Position numbers and translations under genes: made by a program | Origin: Ancylostoma caninum | Taxonomy: Eukaryota; Nematoda; Chromadorea; Rhabditida; Ancylostomatidae | DNA: 64,000 nt | Direction: 5' to 3' | NCBI GenBank assembly: GCA_037903475.1 | Contig: JBAJFG010000185.1 | Coordinates: 124,001 to 188,000 of the forward strand | The notes under the pieces: generated by a model | Told to the model about the DNA's origin: nothing | Seen by the model: only the letters and a program-made list of their open reading frames with translations | Databases searched by the model: none | Shown here: positions 44,201 to 57,404 of the stretch, piece by piece | Position numbering within the stretch: the first letter of the stretch is position 1 | How the letters are laid out: the number at the start of each line of letters is the position of its first letter

Positions 44201-46864
44201 GTCTAACTTGTTAAATCTTGGGAACGCTGATACCTTCGGCGGTGCAACTTGCGTAGAATTACTGGGACTATCAACCAGACTCCAAAACATTCAAAATTTT
44301 GGACATGAAGGTTATCGTGGGTGCTGCCTTTAATGATGGTTACAGACCTCAAGTGACGTTCTTACGCTTAGAAATTTCAACCCGTTGGAATTTTAAAACC
44401 GATAAGGGACCAACTCCACAGCAGCACAAGCTTCCACTCATGAGAAGGTTGTGCGAAGTTCCAAAACGGCAGATGGAACTTACTACCCGAAAAGTTTCAT
44501 GCCCTTGTGATTGGCAAAAATATCGCCTTGTTCGCCTACATGCATGGGTACAAAATGTTTTTACCGAATGGAATGTTATTCGAATAAATATTCGAACATT
44601 CGAATATTCGAAAATTCGGTGGTTCGCAAAAATTCGAAAATTCGAATATTCGAAAATTCGGAGATCCCTAGAAATTCGAAAGTTCGAATACTCGGAAATT
44701 CGATGAGTTCAGACGATTCGAAAGTTCGAATATTCGAAAATTCGATGGTTCGCAAAAGTTCGGAAATTCGAACATTCGAAAATTCGGGGGTCCCCAAAAA
44801 TTCGAATATTCGAAAAATATTTTCTAATGTAAAACTCTAGTACACACCCCTTTCGAGAAGGTACCCACCTCTAACTGGTCACCACGAGATCTCTGCGAGG
44901 TTTTCGGTGAGGAACAAATTAACGAACTTCAAGAAATGATGGAGACCTGGACAACAAGTCAGAAAGACTCGTCCAAATGACCAGTATGACCACATCGTTT
45001 TCGCAGCTGTGGAGGGGCAGATGGAGGTTACGGTTCAGGTTCAAAGTAGAAGCTGTTTCTTTCAAACGAAAGCCAATCTGTTATGTGCTTTTTACGGAAA
45101 GATCAATGCATGCTAACCTTGATTGTACCGACGAATGCGTGGATGTCCTTTTGCGGTTTTTCTGCGTATATTTCACAGTTAATTTCCATTATCTCCTGGA
45201 ATGAAAAATTATCGCTGCAGCATGAAAGTCTGTCGTGTAAATATAGGGCAATTTGTGCTACTTGCGTGCGTCAGTCGCGTGTCAGATGCACACATCCACT
45301 TGCGAAGAATTTTCCGTGCTATGGAGAGTAGGCGCGGCGAGGTTGCAAACGCGTGCGTCTGAACTGCGTCGGCGATGCGACTGGCCTTATCTTCTTTCAT
45401 GATATGGACGCACGCGTGTTAAACGCACGCCTCTAGTATAAATTGCCCTTATAAAACCTGCGAAATTCTCTTAACTAAAGAACGCTGCCAAAAAAAAAAA
45501 CACCTACAGCCTCGTTATTCGTATGTTGAGTGAACGGGACAGCAATTCGCAGCTTCCAGTCAGTTTCGCCATCCAGTTGATCGGTACGTATGAAGCAAGC
45601 ACCAGATTTCTCCGTTGTTCGCAGCAGGACGACATCGGCAGGAACTCGTCGGTCTTTCTCGATAATGATCACGTCACCAACCTCTATATCACTAAATTGG
45701 GAACAAATAAAACAATGGACTAATCTAACGAGAAAATCCTAGATATCAAAGTAGGGTAGAATGTGTGCCCATAAAATGCAGAATTGAAGCTGATTCCAAA
45801 GTATTTATATTACAGGAACTATTAGATGAAAATGAGCCATGAGCTGATAGTATGATAACCCGCCTCAAACTCGAAGATACATCACAATCATGTTTATATT
45901 TATTCTCAAATGAAGAGAACAAAGGCATCTCTGAGGTCGCCGCTATACTTCTACGGAAGCGTAGCGGTTTCAGTCGCTGCTGCAGCGGCGACACTGATTC
46001 TGATACGTATCGATCCTTGACCAACGCGGAGGCGGCAGTATCAGCGACGATAAAACCAAAGGTGGGCGCCAACTTTTCCAAAAATACTTTATAAAACAGT
46101 CAATAACTTCACATAAGTTTACTTTTAATTGCCTATTTTCATTATTTTCCGTTGAATTCTTATTTTCGAAGGTTTTCTTGCAGATTTTAATTTCAATATT
46201 TCTGTTCCAAACTCCGATCGTCATGTCCCTGAAATGTTAGAAACCCAGCCTTTCCCTAAATTGCTCTCCGGCTGCATCAAAACTCTTGTCGTCGCGCACA
46301 TCATAAGCCCTAGGCTAGAAAAAAATTATTGGGCACACCTGCTATTCACTTCAACTCTCGTTCCGTCTCTTGTCAATCGCTCATATTTCTCTCCATTCAG
46401 TTCCTTGTCACGCAAGAAGCGTACAAAGTCGTCCAGAGCTTCACGGATCAGCGTTATTGTCAGCACGAAACCCTGTGCAAAGAAAAGGTATTAGCGGAAA
46501 GTACAGCCTAAGATTTCGATAAACTCACGAGAGGCCCCCAATAAGTGATGGGTGCACCGATTTGGATGGCTGGTATGAACTGACTGCATGCCATCAACAA
46601 GAAATACAAGTTAAGGAAGAATTTAAATTGTTGGAAGAGCACCTGAAAAGCAGAAATTGGTGACTGGAGGCCTTCTCTGACTTCTTGTGGCAGGCAAAGG
46701 AAGTTATAGTTACCAGTGGGACGAAGCTGAAGATGTTGTACTTTTGGTTGCAGACTTTATTCGGTGCAAAAGCTGCACCGTGGTCCCCTCCAACTGGACC
46801 ATATCCAATTCTCACGGTGCGTGAGTGAAGTATACGGCGTCGACCAAACAACGTACGGCAGCAT
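38227..46864 (-). CDS. tat-5: P4-ATPase flippase, TAT-5/ATP9/Neo1 group (N-terminal exon missing)
   Basis: Twenty-two minus-strand exons keep phase throughout: 46864-46714, 46642-46529, 46472-46339, 45691-45508, 45195-45118, 42478-42302, 42238-42071, 41922-41773, 41716-41628, 41069-40955, 40875-40771, 40697-40641, 40315-40201, 40141-39954, 39884-39691, 39625-39556, 39498-39309, 39242-39116, 39062-38973, 38901-38735, 38685-38537 and 38415-38227. They encode about 999 residues. The A domain has DGET (45.6 kb exon), the P domain has DKTGT with the phosphorylated Asp (41773-41922), and TGDK and GDGGNDVSM follow, then ten-TM P4 architecture ending ..[12 protein letters not shown]-5 in C. elegans keeps phosphatidylethanolamine inside the plasma membrane and restrains vesicle budding. 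The first exon listed opens mid-codon, so at least one short upstream exon is unplaced. The ~2.6-kb intron after exon 5 is swollen by a hAT element. Confidence 0.95.
42800..44839. mobile_element. hAT-type non-autonomous element in tat-5 intron
   Basis: The termini TAGAGTTTT and AAAACTCTA are flanked by a perfect 8-bp duplication GTACACAC (42792-42799, 44840-44847). Both subterminal regions are packed with palindromic ATTCGAATATTCGAA-type repeats: 42825-42900 on the left and 44575-44820 on the right. No transposase was recognised in the 2040 bp. Reading frames across the repeats are artefacts of the repeat. Confidence 0.85.
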
Positions 46865-49341
46865 CTAAATCACTGAATAGCTATGGAAAAATGTCGCACC
46901 ATTTAAGAAAACCTTTTGTGGTGCATGAAACCAAGAAATGAGCAGACTTCTGGGAATTGTTGAGGTGCTAAATTGGAAACGCGCGCTTGCCTTTTCGGTC
47001 TAATCGATGCTGTTGAAAGAGTGTGCTGAAGTTTTTTGTACTATTTAGACCACCTGGTATTGTGGAAATGTCGAAGTAAAGAATGCAGAATTTAACTGGG
47101 CCGATGTTTCAGCGCAAGGCGACACCTTACAGAAAAGCACCCGTTTCCTGCGTGGAAGATGAGGAGAGTTAGCTGATACTATTTGTGAATAATTTCTGAC
47201 TGAGGTTTCCACAGCCACAGTTCCTAATGACCACAGTAACAAAAAGTAATAAAAAGACAGCAATAGTTGTAGGAGATGGTCTTCTTCTGATACTGTAGTC
47301 AGGTTGTCAATTAATGAAAAAAAAACGAAAAGAGCGATTCAAAAGCGATTTCTAAGAGCACAAGTTTATTCCCAATTTTCGTGCTATGTCTTCTTGTTTA
47401 GGGACACAGGTGCACTAATTGCACTATTCCGTCACTTGTTCAGCAAATTTCCTCAGTTTCGTCAATCTCCTGAGTTGAGATGACTTCCTAATTAGACGAA
47501 TGATAGTGGATTCAATTTCCTCCATCCTTAATGACGGTTAAAAAAACGTTCTTTTGATGAGCACCGTCGGGATGTCAACATCTTTCTTTCCAAAGCTTTG
47601 TTGGGGTATAAGCTCATCCCGCTAGAAATTCGGAAACAATATGGAAAAATGAAATGCGACTAAGACCACAGAATGGAGACGAAGACTGGTGGCACTGTTA
47701 GTTGATGAAGGCCAAAGGCAAAGAAGAAAGGGGGTAAGGCATCAGTGATATCGGTGCATCTGAGGTGAGCGGGCATATAAAGCTGATAGGTGGAACACCC
47801 ATGAAGTCTAGGACACAACTTCAAAGGAGGTTCAAAATCGGAACCTCTCTTGACTTGAGCAACATGTCTCCGGTTGAAAATAAACTGCTAAAAAAACGTC
47901 AGCAATCAACTTTCCAAAAAGATAGCCATAAAACGCTAAAAAAATTGTTAACCATTATGACATGACGCATATACACATACAGTAGCGAGCAAAACAAAAT
48001 ACAGCTTTTAGTTCATCGCCTATAACTTCTTTCAAAGTGTGACATGGATATTCAAGTTTTCATAGGAGTTGTAGAAACATATGAGAGATAGAAATACGTA
48101 AATATCTCCTCATTTCATCGATTTTTTTTGGAGAAGGAGGGTTCAATAGTAAACTACCACTCAATGCTTTCCCCTGCTTTAAATATTATACATTGGAAAT
48201 TAGCCCTGATTCTCAGTTTCCTCGATAAATAGCTTCAAAAAATCTTTCAAAGAAAGAATTGAAAATCTTTTAAAGAAATTATTTCTGTAGATGTTTTCCC
48301 TCCTCTGGACGTTTTCTTAGCTATACTCGCTTCTACTCATGCATTTCCAGCTTCTGTCTCGCTATCGCGTTACGATCGCCGAGCGCGAGACCCGTGAGGT
48401 GGGCGAGGCTGAAGATGCACGCAGCGCAAGGACTTGGAGGGTCTTCCTGACGTCTAATACCCACCCAGCTGCGGGAGTGCCAGCTAGATGCAAGCAGTAG
48501 GCCATATGACTGGGAGACAATAACAAAACATTTTTATTCGGACAATCTTCCAGAGGGACCGCCAGGTGCGAGTCACAAGAAGGCCTGCATCGGAGGAGTT
48601 CCGATTGAAGTAATCTGTCGGCTTTGACGTGGAGCTTCTGCAACGAATAGGACTAGCGATTCTTCAGCAAGTTGATGTGAGTAGGATTAGAAGGCATTTA
48701 CGGTTTTAGGATATTCACAGAACGCGCAGAAGGGACTCTCGCAAAACCAGAAACCCCTCCACTGAGCAACTTCACTGACTTAATGGTTACTGCATACAGA
48801 GAATGCTGAGTAGGTGGCCGTTGCGATTACCCAGGAACGAGGTTTGCTATTAGATGCCCGTTAACGAGCTGCCAGCAACAGCCCAGCGCACGAGCTGTCA
48901 CTTTCTGGCCGCCGCACCCACTACTTACGACTGGCGGTACAGGTGCGGGCTCCTCATTGCCGCCACTCATAGGAGGTCCCATATTTGATAAAAACTGTGT
49001 AACCTCCTACAGACCGCGATGACCTCACTACGTTGCTTTCAACAATGAACGCGGAAATGAGACCCTTATTGCTAGCTTATAAGAACATTTAATGGAATTA
49101 TCCGAAGTGTATCTTAAAAACGTCCTTTCACTGGAACTAGAAAGAATTATGTTGTACACGGGATTTTCCCAGGGAAGTAACTCAAACTAGTTCACAAATT
49201 ACTGGAAACTGAATCTTGAAATTCACGGATATGTAAGCTAAACTCAAAAGATTCGGGAAGGATCAATTTCTTGAAAATGGACAACTAAACAAACGCATGA
49301 TCACTTGCTGGCGCCTACTCTTTGCACGCCTTGCGTAGTAG
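46865..49341. other. no gene recognised (upstream of tat-5)
   Basis: The missing 5' exon and promoter of tat-5 should lie here or beyond, but no exon ending with two bases before the known acceptor could be chosen with confidence. No repeat boundary was seen. Confidence 0.4.
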
Positions 49342-49349
49342 GTACATAT

Positions 49350-50608
49350 CAGGGATGAGCGGATTGTGGATTGTCCGCATCCGGTTATCCGTTTTACCGT
49401 TATCCGCAGGTTTTGGCCTATCCGTTATCCGGGCCTTTGATGCCGAATAACGGTGCGGATAAGGCCAACAATAGTAGATTCATTTCGCACGCTCCCAACA
49501 GAGGAGAGCTTCCATTTTAAGAAAAGCCGTCGTATATCATGATCTAGCGCATTTTCCCTCATATGTGATTTTGAGTCTGGAAGCGATGTAGGAGAAGGTA
49601 ATACAGACTTCACTCGTCTAGAAAGGCTCTTGCTCAGGTTTACTGGGTTATCCGACAATCGAGGCAATAACCTCGAAACCATTGTTTGCCTGTAAGATTA
49701 TCAACAACGCTGACTAATGTTGTGACCTCTGACAAAGTAGAAGTTGATGACCTCACAACTTACAGATGAGTAATGCCCTCTTGCTCGCGAAGTTCAATTC
49801 GACTATTCATTTAACCCTACTGTACCCTTTTCGGATCTATTTACACAGTGTTCAGAAGTGAATAGGACCATAATAATCAGTCAGTACTAGAAGGTTTACC
49901 AGAACTCCATAAAAGATGTATGGAGCAAAGGATCGGCCTATGTGACGCCCCCCCCCCCCCCCCCCAAAAAAAAACATCTTTGTCGTATTGTCTTTAATGG
50001 GTCTAAAGAAGAAAACGTGGTGTGTGTATCATCGTGAGGGGAAATGGGGCGTTAAAAAGCTACTGTGATTGGTGTATTCGACAAATGTGCTAATCACGGT
50101 AGCCTGGTAACGCCCCCTTTTCCGTTACGGTGATATTCACCTGAAACCGTGGAAGGACCAGAGTTCGTTATGGGGATCTTTATATTGAAGACGCCCTGGT
50201 CACGCATCATCATATGTAACTAATGTGCCAATCGAGTTATCGAATATCCAAGTATCGCTGTTGTTTTCGTGAAAACTAGATACTACATTTGTTTCTTCTT
50301 ATATTTACGCCATGCACAGCGTCGTTTCGAGAGTGGCGGATTTGCTGATTAATGAGAAGAACTGTGCTTGTGCTAATTTTCATCCACAATATTCAGGTCG
50401 TATATCCCTTTTATAATTCTTCATACATATTAGATATTAGTAGATATTGGTATTAATAATATCTTAGTCTTATTCTTGGTATTAGTAGAAGGTGGTGTTT
50501 TGTAGTATCTTAACACTTATCCGTTATCCGTTATCCGGTCATTTTTGGCCTATCCGTTATCCGCACCGTTATCCGGGTCGTGAAAAATCTCGTATCCGCT
50601 CATCCCTG
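49350..50608. mobile_element. hAT-type element with TTATCCG subterminal repeats
   Basis: The termini CAGGGATGAGCGGAT and ATCCGCTCATCCCTG are perfect inverted repeats flanked by the 8-bp duplication GTACATAT (49342-49349, 50609-50616). Both ends contain clustered CCGTTATCCG units. A minus-strand frame near 49425-49682 might be a transposase remnant, but I could not confirm it. A C-run of about 18 followed by an A-run lies near 49950-49975. Confidence 0.9.
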
Positions 50609-50616
50609 GTACATAT

Positions 50617-53600
50617 ACTCGCGTCTTACCCGGTGGGTGTCTCTCATCCTCAGGAAAAGAAGTTTAGTGATGAGCAATTCTCCACAACGATTACCCACAT
50701 ATTCCCTGCGTTTATAGCTCCTCCTCGGTAATAGGCACTAATAGGTCGTCAGCGCACTGGCATCGGGCCGTAGACATCCGAGAAGAAATACTACAGAAAT
50801 ATACAGCTCAGAAAAGCGGTGGAATTATTTTGTTTGAACTGTACAAAGTCAAAATCGATGCGAACCAACAAAGTGAGAATGAATGTCAATAACGCGCATT
50901 TTTAGCCGTTAACATCGCTAACTAGCAAATCCCGTCCCTGTCAACAGTGATAATGGAAGGTTTGTTACCTCCATTTTCCTATCACATGCTCATATGGCAT
51001 TTTCATTAGTCAGCAATGGGCTGCCATTAGCGGAGTAACCGTCGTTCGTCCTATATTAATACCCAATTCTGATCCGATACCAACTTTTTTTTATTAAAAG
51101 TTTTCTTTACAGAACAGATACCTAGCGAAGGCGAGCGGCTTCGTTAGCGAAACAGATCAAAAACTCACACCCATCTGGCGCGTTTTATTGAGTGCACAGA
51201 TACAGTGGAGTGCAAACTGGCAGCTCTTTGTTGCAACACGTCCAAACATACTTCGCTACCCATGTCATGTCATGGACACAGCTGCCCCGCTTTCATGCCG
51301 AGAAATAACGCTGATTCACTCAAAGCTTGCTCCAGATCAACAACACTGCTTTGGCAAGATTGAGAAGGGTATCTGCAACATTAATATGTTTCACGCCACC
51401 AATTTAAATTCATCAGCAAATACTATAGGACAGGAATAGTCGATATTTGAGGTCGGACGTTTTGATGCTGAATAGAAGGATTCACGTTTGAATTCAAAAG
51501 GAGAATCTTGTCACTTCATTTGATGCGGAAAAAAAACGCAAGCGAGACTGAAGGAGCGAAAAAAATGGAGTAATCGAAACCTTTTCGAATTGGTTGAGGA
51601 AAGTGAAATGAATGCAAAACATGTGGTGAGCTTTCACAAATAAGGAGGAAATACTAAGAAAAAGACGACCCTTTCAGCAATAGTGGTGTAAGCTAGAGGG
51701 CAATGCAACAAAGTACAGAAACAGTACTGAACTGGTGACTACCCTCCGGAATGGACAGAACCAACTTTTTTGAAGCCTTGCACAAGAATATGGAGTGAGC
51801 GTTGAGCTTCACTCCTCATTTATAAGAATTATCCCATCAAAAAGTTTCAAAATTGCTTATGATTTTATTATTATTAATTTCAAGACCATCGTCACGAATA
51901 TTTCTGCAAAGCCAACAGGGAAAAAATGCTCATAAATAGGAAAACTAATCCATAATCAACGAAAAAGCTATGAATCCTTGTGCATTCTGCTCTGAATTTA
52001 GACTGAAATCACAATGTGGTCAAACAACGGACGTGTTGGTTTCTTCAAAAATAATATGTATTACACCCAATTTTAAATGCTCAAAATTGGAGCACTTCAC
52101 GCAATTATAAAGAAAGAGTTCCTCGTCAAGGCAGAACCTGCTAAAAAATCGGATCGGACCAGCGATATGCTGGGTGGGAATGGATGGCACGAATGACAAT
52201 TCAAAACAATCACACAACATCATTGCTGAATAAAGAAGGCAGACTATTGAACACGTGCGCTCTCGTACCGTAAATTCCAACATCGCACCAACGTACACCT
52301 TTAAAGCCACTCCGTATGCAAAGAATTGTCTGTTGTCGCTTTAATAAACTGGTCTTCAAACAAATCAACATAATGACATAGCAAATTGACGGATCGTCCT
52401 CGTTCAATGAATGCTGTACGTTAGTGTTTCGAACTGCGGATGAGAAAATGTGGAAGAGACACGTGGCTTTAGCAGCGGGAATTTAATTCCTGATGGTTCC
52501 TCCTTACAGAGCAAGCTCATATGTAGTTCCAAAATGCAATGTTAGACATCAATAGCCCATCTCACACCAGCACATCTAAGGTTACGAATGTGAATTCTTG
52601 GAAAAGTAGCCACTAAACAGTATTTCAAAAGAAATGCAGATAATCATGGAATACAATGTTATATTACTCCAAGTTCCGCAGAAATGTATAGTCCGAACAG
52701 GTCTACAGTGCACGAACGAACACAGTCACTAAGCAGATTATCGGAGCATTCGGTGAAACGTGTTGCATGGCAACCGTCGAGGAATTGGTGAATACGTGTT
52801 AAAAACGTTGGGTTACGGACGTAGACGAGCATATTTCGATAGGTAATCGACCTGTTTAGTGCCTCTGCACCCATCAAAAATATGAAATCGGATAGATACA
52901 TAGCTGCCAAGGTGGTAGATGTGAATATACAAAGAAACAAACATAATTGAGATGCACTAGATAGGAAACACGTTGGGGGCTCTGGTTGGCAATGTCCAAG
53001 AAACTGCTCGGTATCTTTACAGATTATCTACCTTTCCAATTTCGTATTACTTCCTTTCTTACCGTAATTGTTTCACATGTTTAACAATGAAGAATAAGAA
53101 AACCGGACTGAACAACAAAGTGTATTTTGTCCACAGAAACATCAGAGCAGAATGTAGCAGAAGGGAAGCAGGGCAAGCAGTATTTTTCAGAATATATCAG
53201 CGACGATAACATTATTCTTAATCGAAACCTTTGCTCCCATCGGCTCTCATCGTTGATTGTTTGCTAATAAAGGTGAATACGCAAGCGCTTTTTGATCGAA
53301 AAAATGTTACATTTTCATGAGCACGGTTGCTGATACAATCGAAAAAAGAGGTAAAATAGTTCTTTAACAGGTCCAAATTTAGGAACGGTATTAAGAGCTT
53401 ATATAAAAAATCTAGAACATAAATTCCTGTCATGAACTCCAATTACACATCATCTCAGTGATAGTGAATTGAAGAGACTGCTCGGCAAGCAGAATAAGGT
53501 GAATGTTTGCACACATGGTTCATGGCGAAAATGCCCGTCAAATGCATATTCATGCATTGAATCGATAGCGAGATTTGTTCATCGACTGAGGGCAGAAATG

Positions 53601-53970
53601 GCGGCGAAAATTGGCGGGGATGAAACCGGCGCTCGGACTGGTTCCTTCCGTTCATTATTTTGCCTCCTTTTCCTTAACTCAGACTGCTGACAGTACCCGC
53701 AGAAAAAATCGAGGCAACTTGGAGGCCACACGCAGCTTGCAAAGCACAGCTTCCACCTGAATGCTATGTAACAAGCTTCGACGCATAAGTTCATGAGATA
53801 CTGGCCGAAAAAATTAATCTACAGCATGTCAAGCTCTGCAGATATGGCAGCAAGCTTCCACTACATCGCTCACAACGCTGCGTGGAAGCAATGCATGGAT
53901 ATTATCTAAAACATGGACCATAAACTGCCATTTGACCTATGAGGAAATAAATCGAAAATCTACGCTATTA
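50617..53970. other. no gene recognised
   Basis: Several minus-strand frames of 65-96 codons (52020-52407 and 52659-52940) are Cys/Leu-rich and could be exons or decayed repeats. No family, splice pattern or conserved motif supports them. Confidence 0.35.
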
Positions 53971-53972
53971 TA

Positions 53973-55240
53973 TCAGGTTGGTGCGAAATTAATTGCCGTT
54001 TTTGAGTATGCACAAATAAACTCTTCTCTCCTGTGGAAATTGATAATTTCAAGCAAGATTGTGTGACTTTCTGAAAGGGCTTTTCATCCTCTTTCAAAAG
54101 CCACTTGGATATTTTGGCTAGGTCTCTTAAGTAGCTTTTTGTGGAGTTCCGAACAACTGATGAGCCGACGCGATTTTCGGGTGGTCATGTTTAATGAAAT
54201 CAAACTCGAACACTCTAAATCGCAGGTCTCCGGTAATCTTGCATTTGTTTAGGCTTAAAGTCGCCTTCCTAATGGACAGCAAGCTAAGGATTCGCGAATT
54301 TTCTTCCTACGATTTTAGACTCAAATTCTACCATGGTCGTGGTCACGGGATGCCGCTTGACGATCAGGCTTTGAGGGCAGCCGTGGAACTTAAACCGGAT
54401 CTTACCATCCGGAAGAAAAGGACAGGGATGAATGCTCACTATGCTACAGTCTCAAAACATCCGATCTCCATCAACTGGGTAAGAAAGACGCGGACGTGAA
54501 CACCACAAGATCTGACTGATGACCAGCGGCTCACCTAGCGTTACATCGCTTCTAGATTAATTTTGCGTCTCAAAACGACTCATTTCCAAATCATACAATT
54601 ACCGTAGGTGAGGACCGGTTTCTGTACGATAAAAAGAAATGCAGATGGGTATGGACAGAGACGTTTTTCCACCTTTACGTTTTCTTAAACAAAATTTTCT
54701 CTGTAGGGAGGTTGCGTCAGGAGTTTGGTGGTGCTGTAAGGGTGTGCTGTAGCATTCTCAAGCCTAATCAAGCACTGACAGCATGGTCTTAGTATTGTAA
54801 ATTCTGGTTGATCTCCGAAAATCAGCCGTAGATGGGGTAGGCAGTGATGAACGAAATCAGGTTATTCCTGCTCCAAGGTAGCGCTAAGCCTCTCGCTTAA
54901 AAATTCACCCGGCAAAAACTGGAGCAGTGAAGCATCAAGATTCGCATTCATCCTCCTTATTCCTCAGACCTTTCCCTGATGGAATATCATTTTTTCTAAG
55001 TCACAGATGCTAACCTGCGACAGCAGCAGATTGCTGATCTGGAGCATGCCAAAACAGCTCTCCGAAAGTTTGTCGCTATATCAGTTTTTGTTGTACAGGC
55101 ATGGAATATCCATTAAATAGTTGGGAAGGAACTGCCGAATAGAACGGATGCTAAACTGATTAGCGAAGCTATGTTTGAGCCGAGTCGTAACACATTGAAC
55201 TGAAGTGTTCGTTTCGGCAATTAATTTCGCACCAACCTGA
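53973..55240 (+). mobile_element. mariner-type transposon, degenerate transposase
   Basis: Perfect inverted ends begin TCAGGTTGGTGCGAAATTAA, flanked by TA at 53971-53972 and 55241-55242; length 1268 bp. On the plus strand, 54194-54499 carries a mariner-like N-terminal helix-turn-helix part (ALRAAVELKPDLTIRK, then HYATVSKH, ending WVRKTRT). The C-terminal region around 54950-55075 (..SSDLSLMEYHFF.. and ..KTALRKFV) has stops and shifts. The transposase is inactive, but the intact ends could still be moved in trans. Confidence 0.9.
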
Positions 55241-55242
55241 TA

Positions 55243-56543
55243 GTGTTGATAGACCAGAGAAGCGAATGGGAAGGAAATCGTTAGCAGGGTCAAACGTGGT
55301 GTTGGTAAAAATTCGACCCCAAAGCGACCCCCTCCCCCTTGTAGACGGGAAAAATGCGACCCCCCCCAGAACATTTAATTCTTCCACGCCTTCAGTTATT
55401 GTAATTCAACAACTTCCAAAATATCTGGAAGGTAATTTTTGAATTCAATCGATTTTTAAAATTATTTTTTCACTGCTCAATTTTTTTATTCTTGAATTTC
55501 AAGTTTTATCAATGAAATAACCAGTCAATTGTCGCACATGTCTATTTCGCACATCTACACACTTATTGTGAGCAACTGGAATGACGCAGAAGTCGTATTC
55601 ACGTTCAAATAGGTCCAGGATTCGATCCCCGCCGGAGACTAATTTTTCCAAAGTGGAAAAATGTATGTGGAGCAGTCGGACGTCAAGTATCCATGTGTAT
55701 GAACAAAAACCAATTGTCAGGACCTTTTTTGAATTGCGAAAGTAGCGCGTTAGTGGATTCTTTCACTCAGAATTAGAATCGTACACGTGCAGATGCATGG
55801 TTGTTCGTCACGAATTTAGAAGGGGTTGGCATGTGACTTGGGAAAATGGCTTAAGTCGTTCTGTTATTAGGTATATTTGCGCTTTCTGGTGCACATCTTT
55901 TTGTTCTGAGAAATTTGGTTTATTAGGGTTAAATTTGGGTGGGAATTCGTTGGTAAAAAAGATGGGAGAATTGCCATTTTTACCAACGGTTTACCATCGC
56001 TTTACCAACGGAATAAAACTCGTTCCAGATAATATTGGAATCCAAAATTTTGCAAGAGTATAGAACTTGACTTCCTCTTCATGAATAAGAGAATCGAGAA
56101 TTCGAGAATCATGTTTAAGGTTTTGTCAGCTTTCAAATATACGCTGAAAAAAGAGCCATGAAAAAGAATCTTAATTTCCGACAAGTTCAAGGTTGTGGTG
56201 TAAATCTGAGGCGGATAACTTCATAGCTGCTTTGTATGAGAGAACAGCTTCAAAGCACTACAGTAAAGGAAGATTTGGTCTTTCTCATGGATAGAGTCGT
56301 TTTTTTTTACAGGATCTTCTGATTTTGTCAGTTATTGAATGTCAACATACCTAAAATTTAACAAATTTTGCGGTTATGTCTTATGTGGTCTCATCGCTAT
56401 AAAAAAATTTCCAATGAACTAAAGAGCTGAGATTTTGCATTATCATAAGGTTTGACTCTGGGAAACCGCTTCATAGCTTCGGAGCACCACGTGAACTCAT
56501 TACTTGATAGTTATTTTTAGGGAAACAATTAGACCCGTAATTA
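55243..56543. other. no gene recognised
   Basis: AT-rich, with a short C-rich simple patch (ACCCCAAAGCGACCCCC type) near 55315-55370. No conserved protein was seen. Confidence 0.4.
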
Positions 56544-57387
56544 TTAGGTGTTAAAATAAGTCCTTGCGCTTTTTTTTCGGATGCACTTTTCTCCACATAT
56601 TTGTAAGCTTTTAGGTACAAATCATACACGGTTCGAAAGCGCTAATCTTCCTCTACATAAATTAGAACAAAAAAAAAAGAATATCTGAAAAGGATAGTTT
56701 GCTCGAGTTTTGAGCCTGCGAAGTGTAGCAAGGAGTCAGTGGAAAACAAAGCAACCGATAGCTACCAATACTGGCCTTCAGTTAGAGTTCGAAGGGCTAT
56801 CGAAATTGGTCATGCGACCTATGCCAAGTATGAAAGAGACGTTTTGCTTGGAGTGAGTAATCATTAGGGATGTTTTGAGCTCAACGAATACATATTTGGT
56901 CTCAGTGACACCATCCACTTATTGCTCCAGATTAATCATATGATCTAGATATACATCATACTTCTCAATGCTGTCTAATAACTGAGATATTTCTGCTAAA
57001 AGAATCAATTCGCAAGGGTCTAGTCATCTTCCCCATGGTGACGTCAGACCCCACCTTCCAAAAATAGTAAAACTGCCGCTACAACAGCTCCACTAATGAT
57101 GTTCTTGCGCGTTCATATTCTACAGGGCTTACAGGTTTAAACGATATCGGATGCTTTCCGCTCCCTATTGAGTACAAGGGAGAAATGAAGTTTTTCCTCA
57201 ATTTTGCGCTTCTATTTTTGAGTCTAAAAATCAGGGAAATTAAAGTTTCTGAGAAACCGCATGGTGATAGTGTTGTAGAGGAAGGAAAGCGCTTCTAGAA
57301 GGTATAAAGCATGTTACGGAGAAATGGCAATAGGGTGGAAAAAATCACCACTGAAAAAAAAGCGCAAGGACTTACGTTAACACGTAA
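56544..57387. mobile_element. Tc1/mariner-like element, non-autonomous
   Basis: The left end TTAGGTGTTAAAATAAGTCC and the inverse of the right end TTACGTGTTAACGTAAGTCC share about 37 bp including CTTGCGCTTTTTTTTC. Both are flanked by TA. At 844 bp it is shorter than an intact mariner and no transposase was recognised. Confidence 0.75.
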
Positions 57388-57404
57388 TAGCATGCAATAC
57401 TGAG

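Noticed and set aside
44299..44840. Open frames on both strands around 44.3-44.8 kb as a coding gene
   Set aside because: They are translations of palindromic TTCGAATATTCG repeats at the end of a hAT element.
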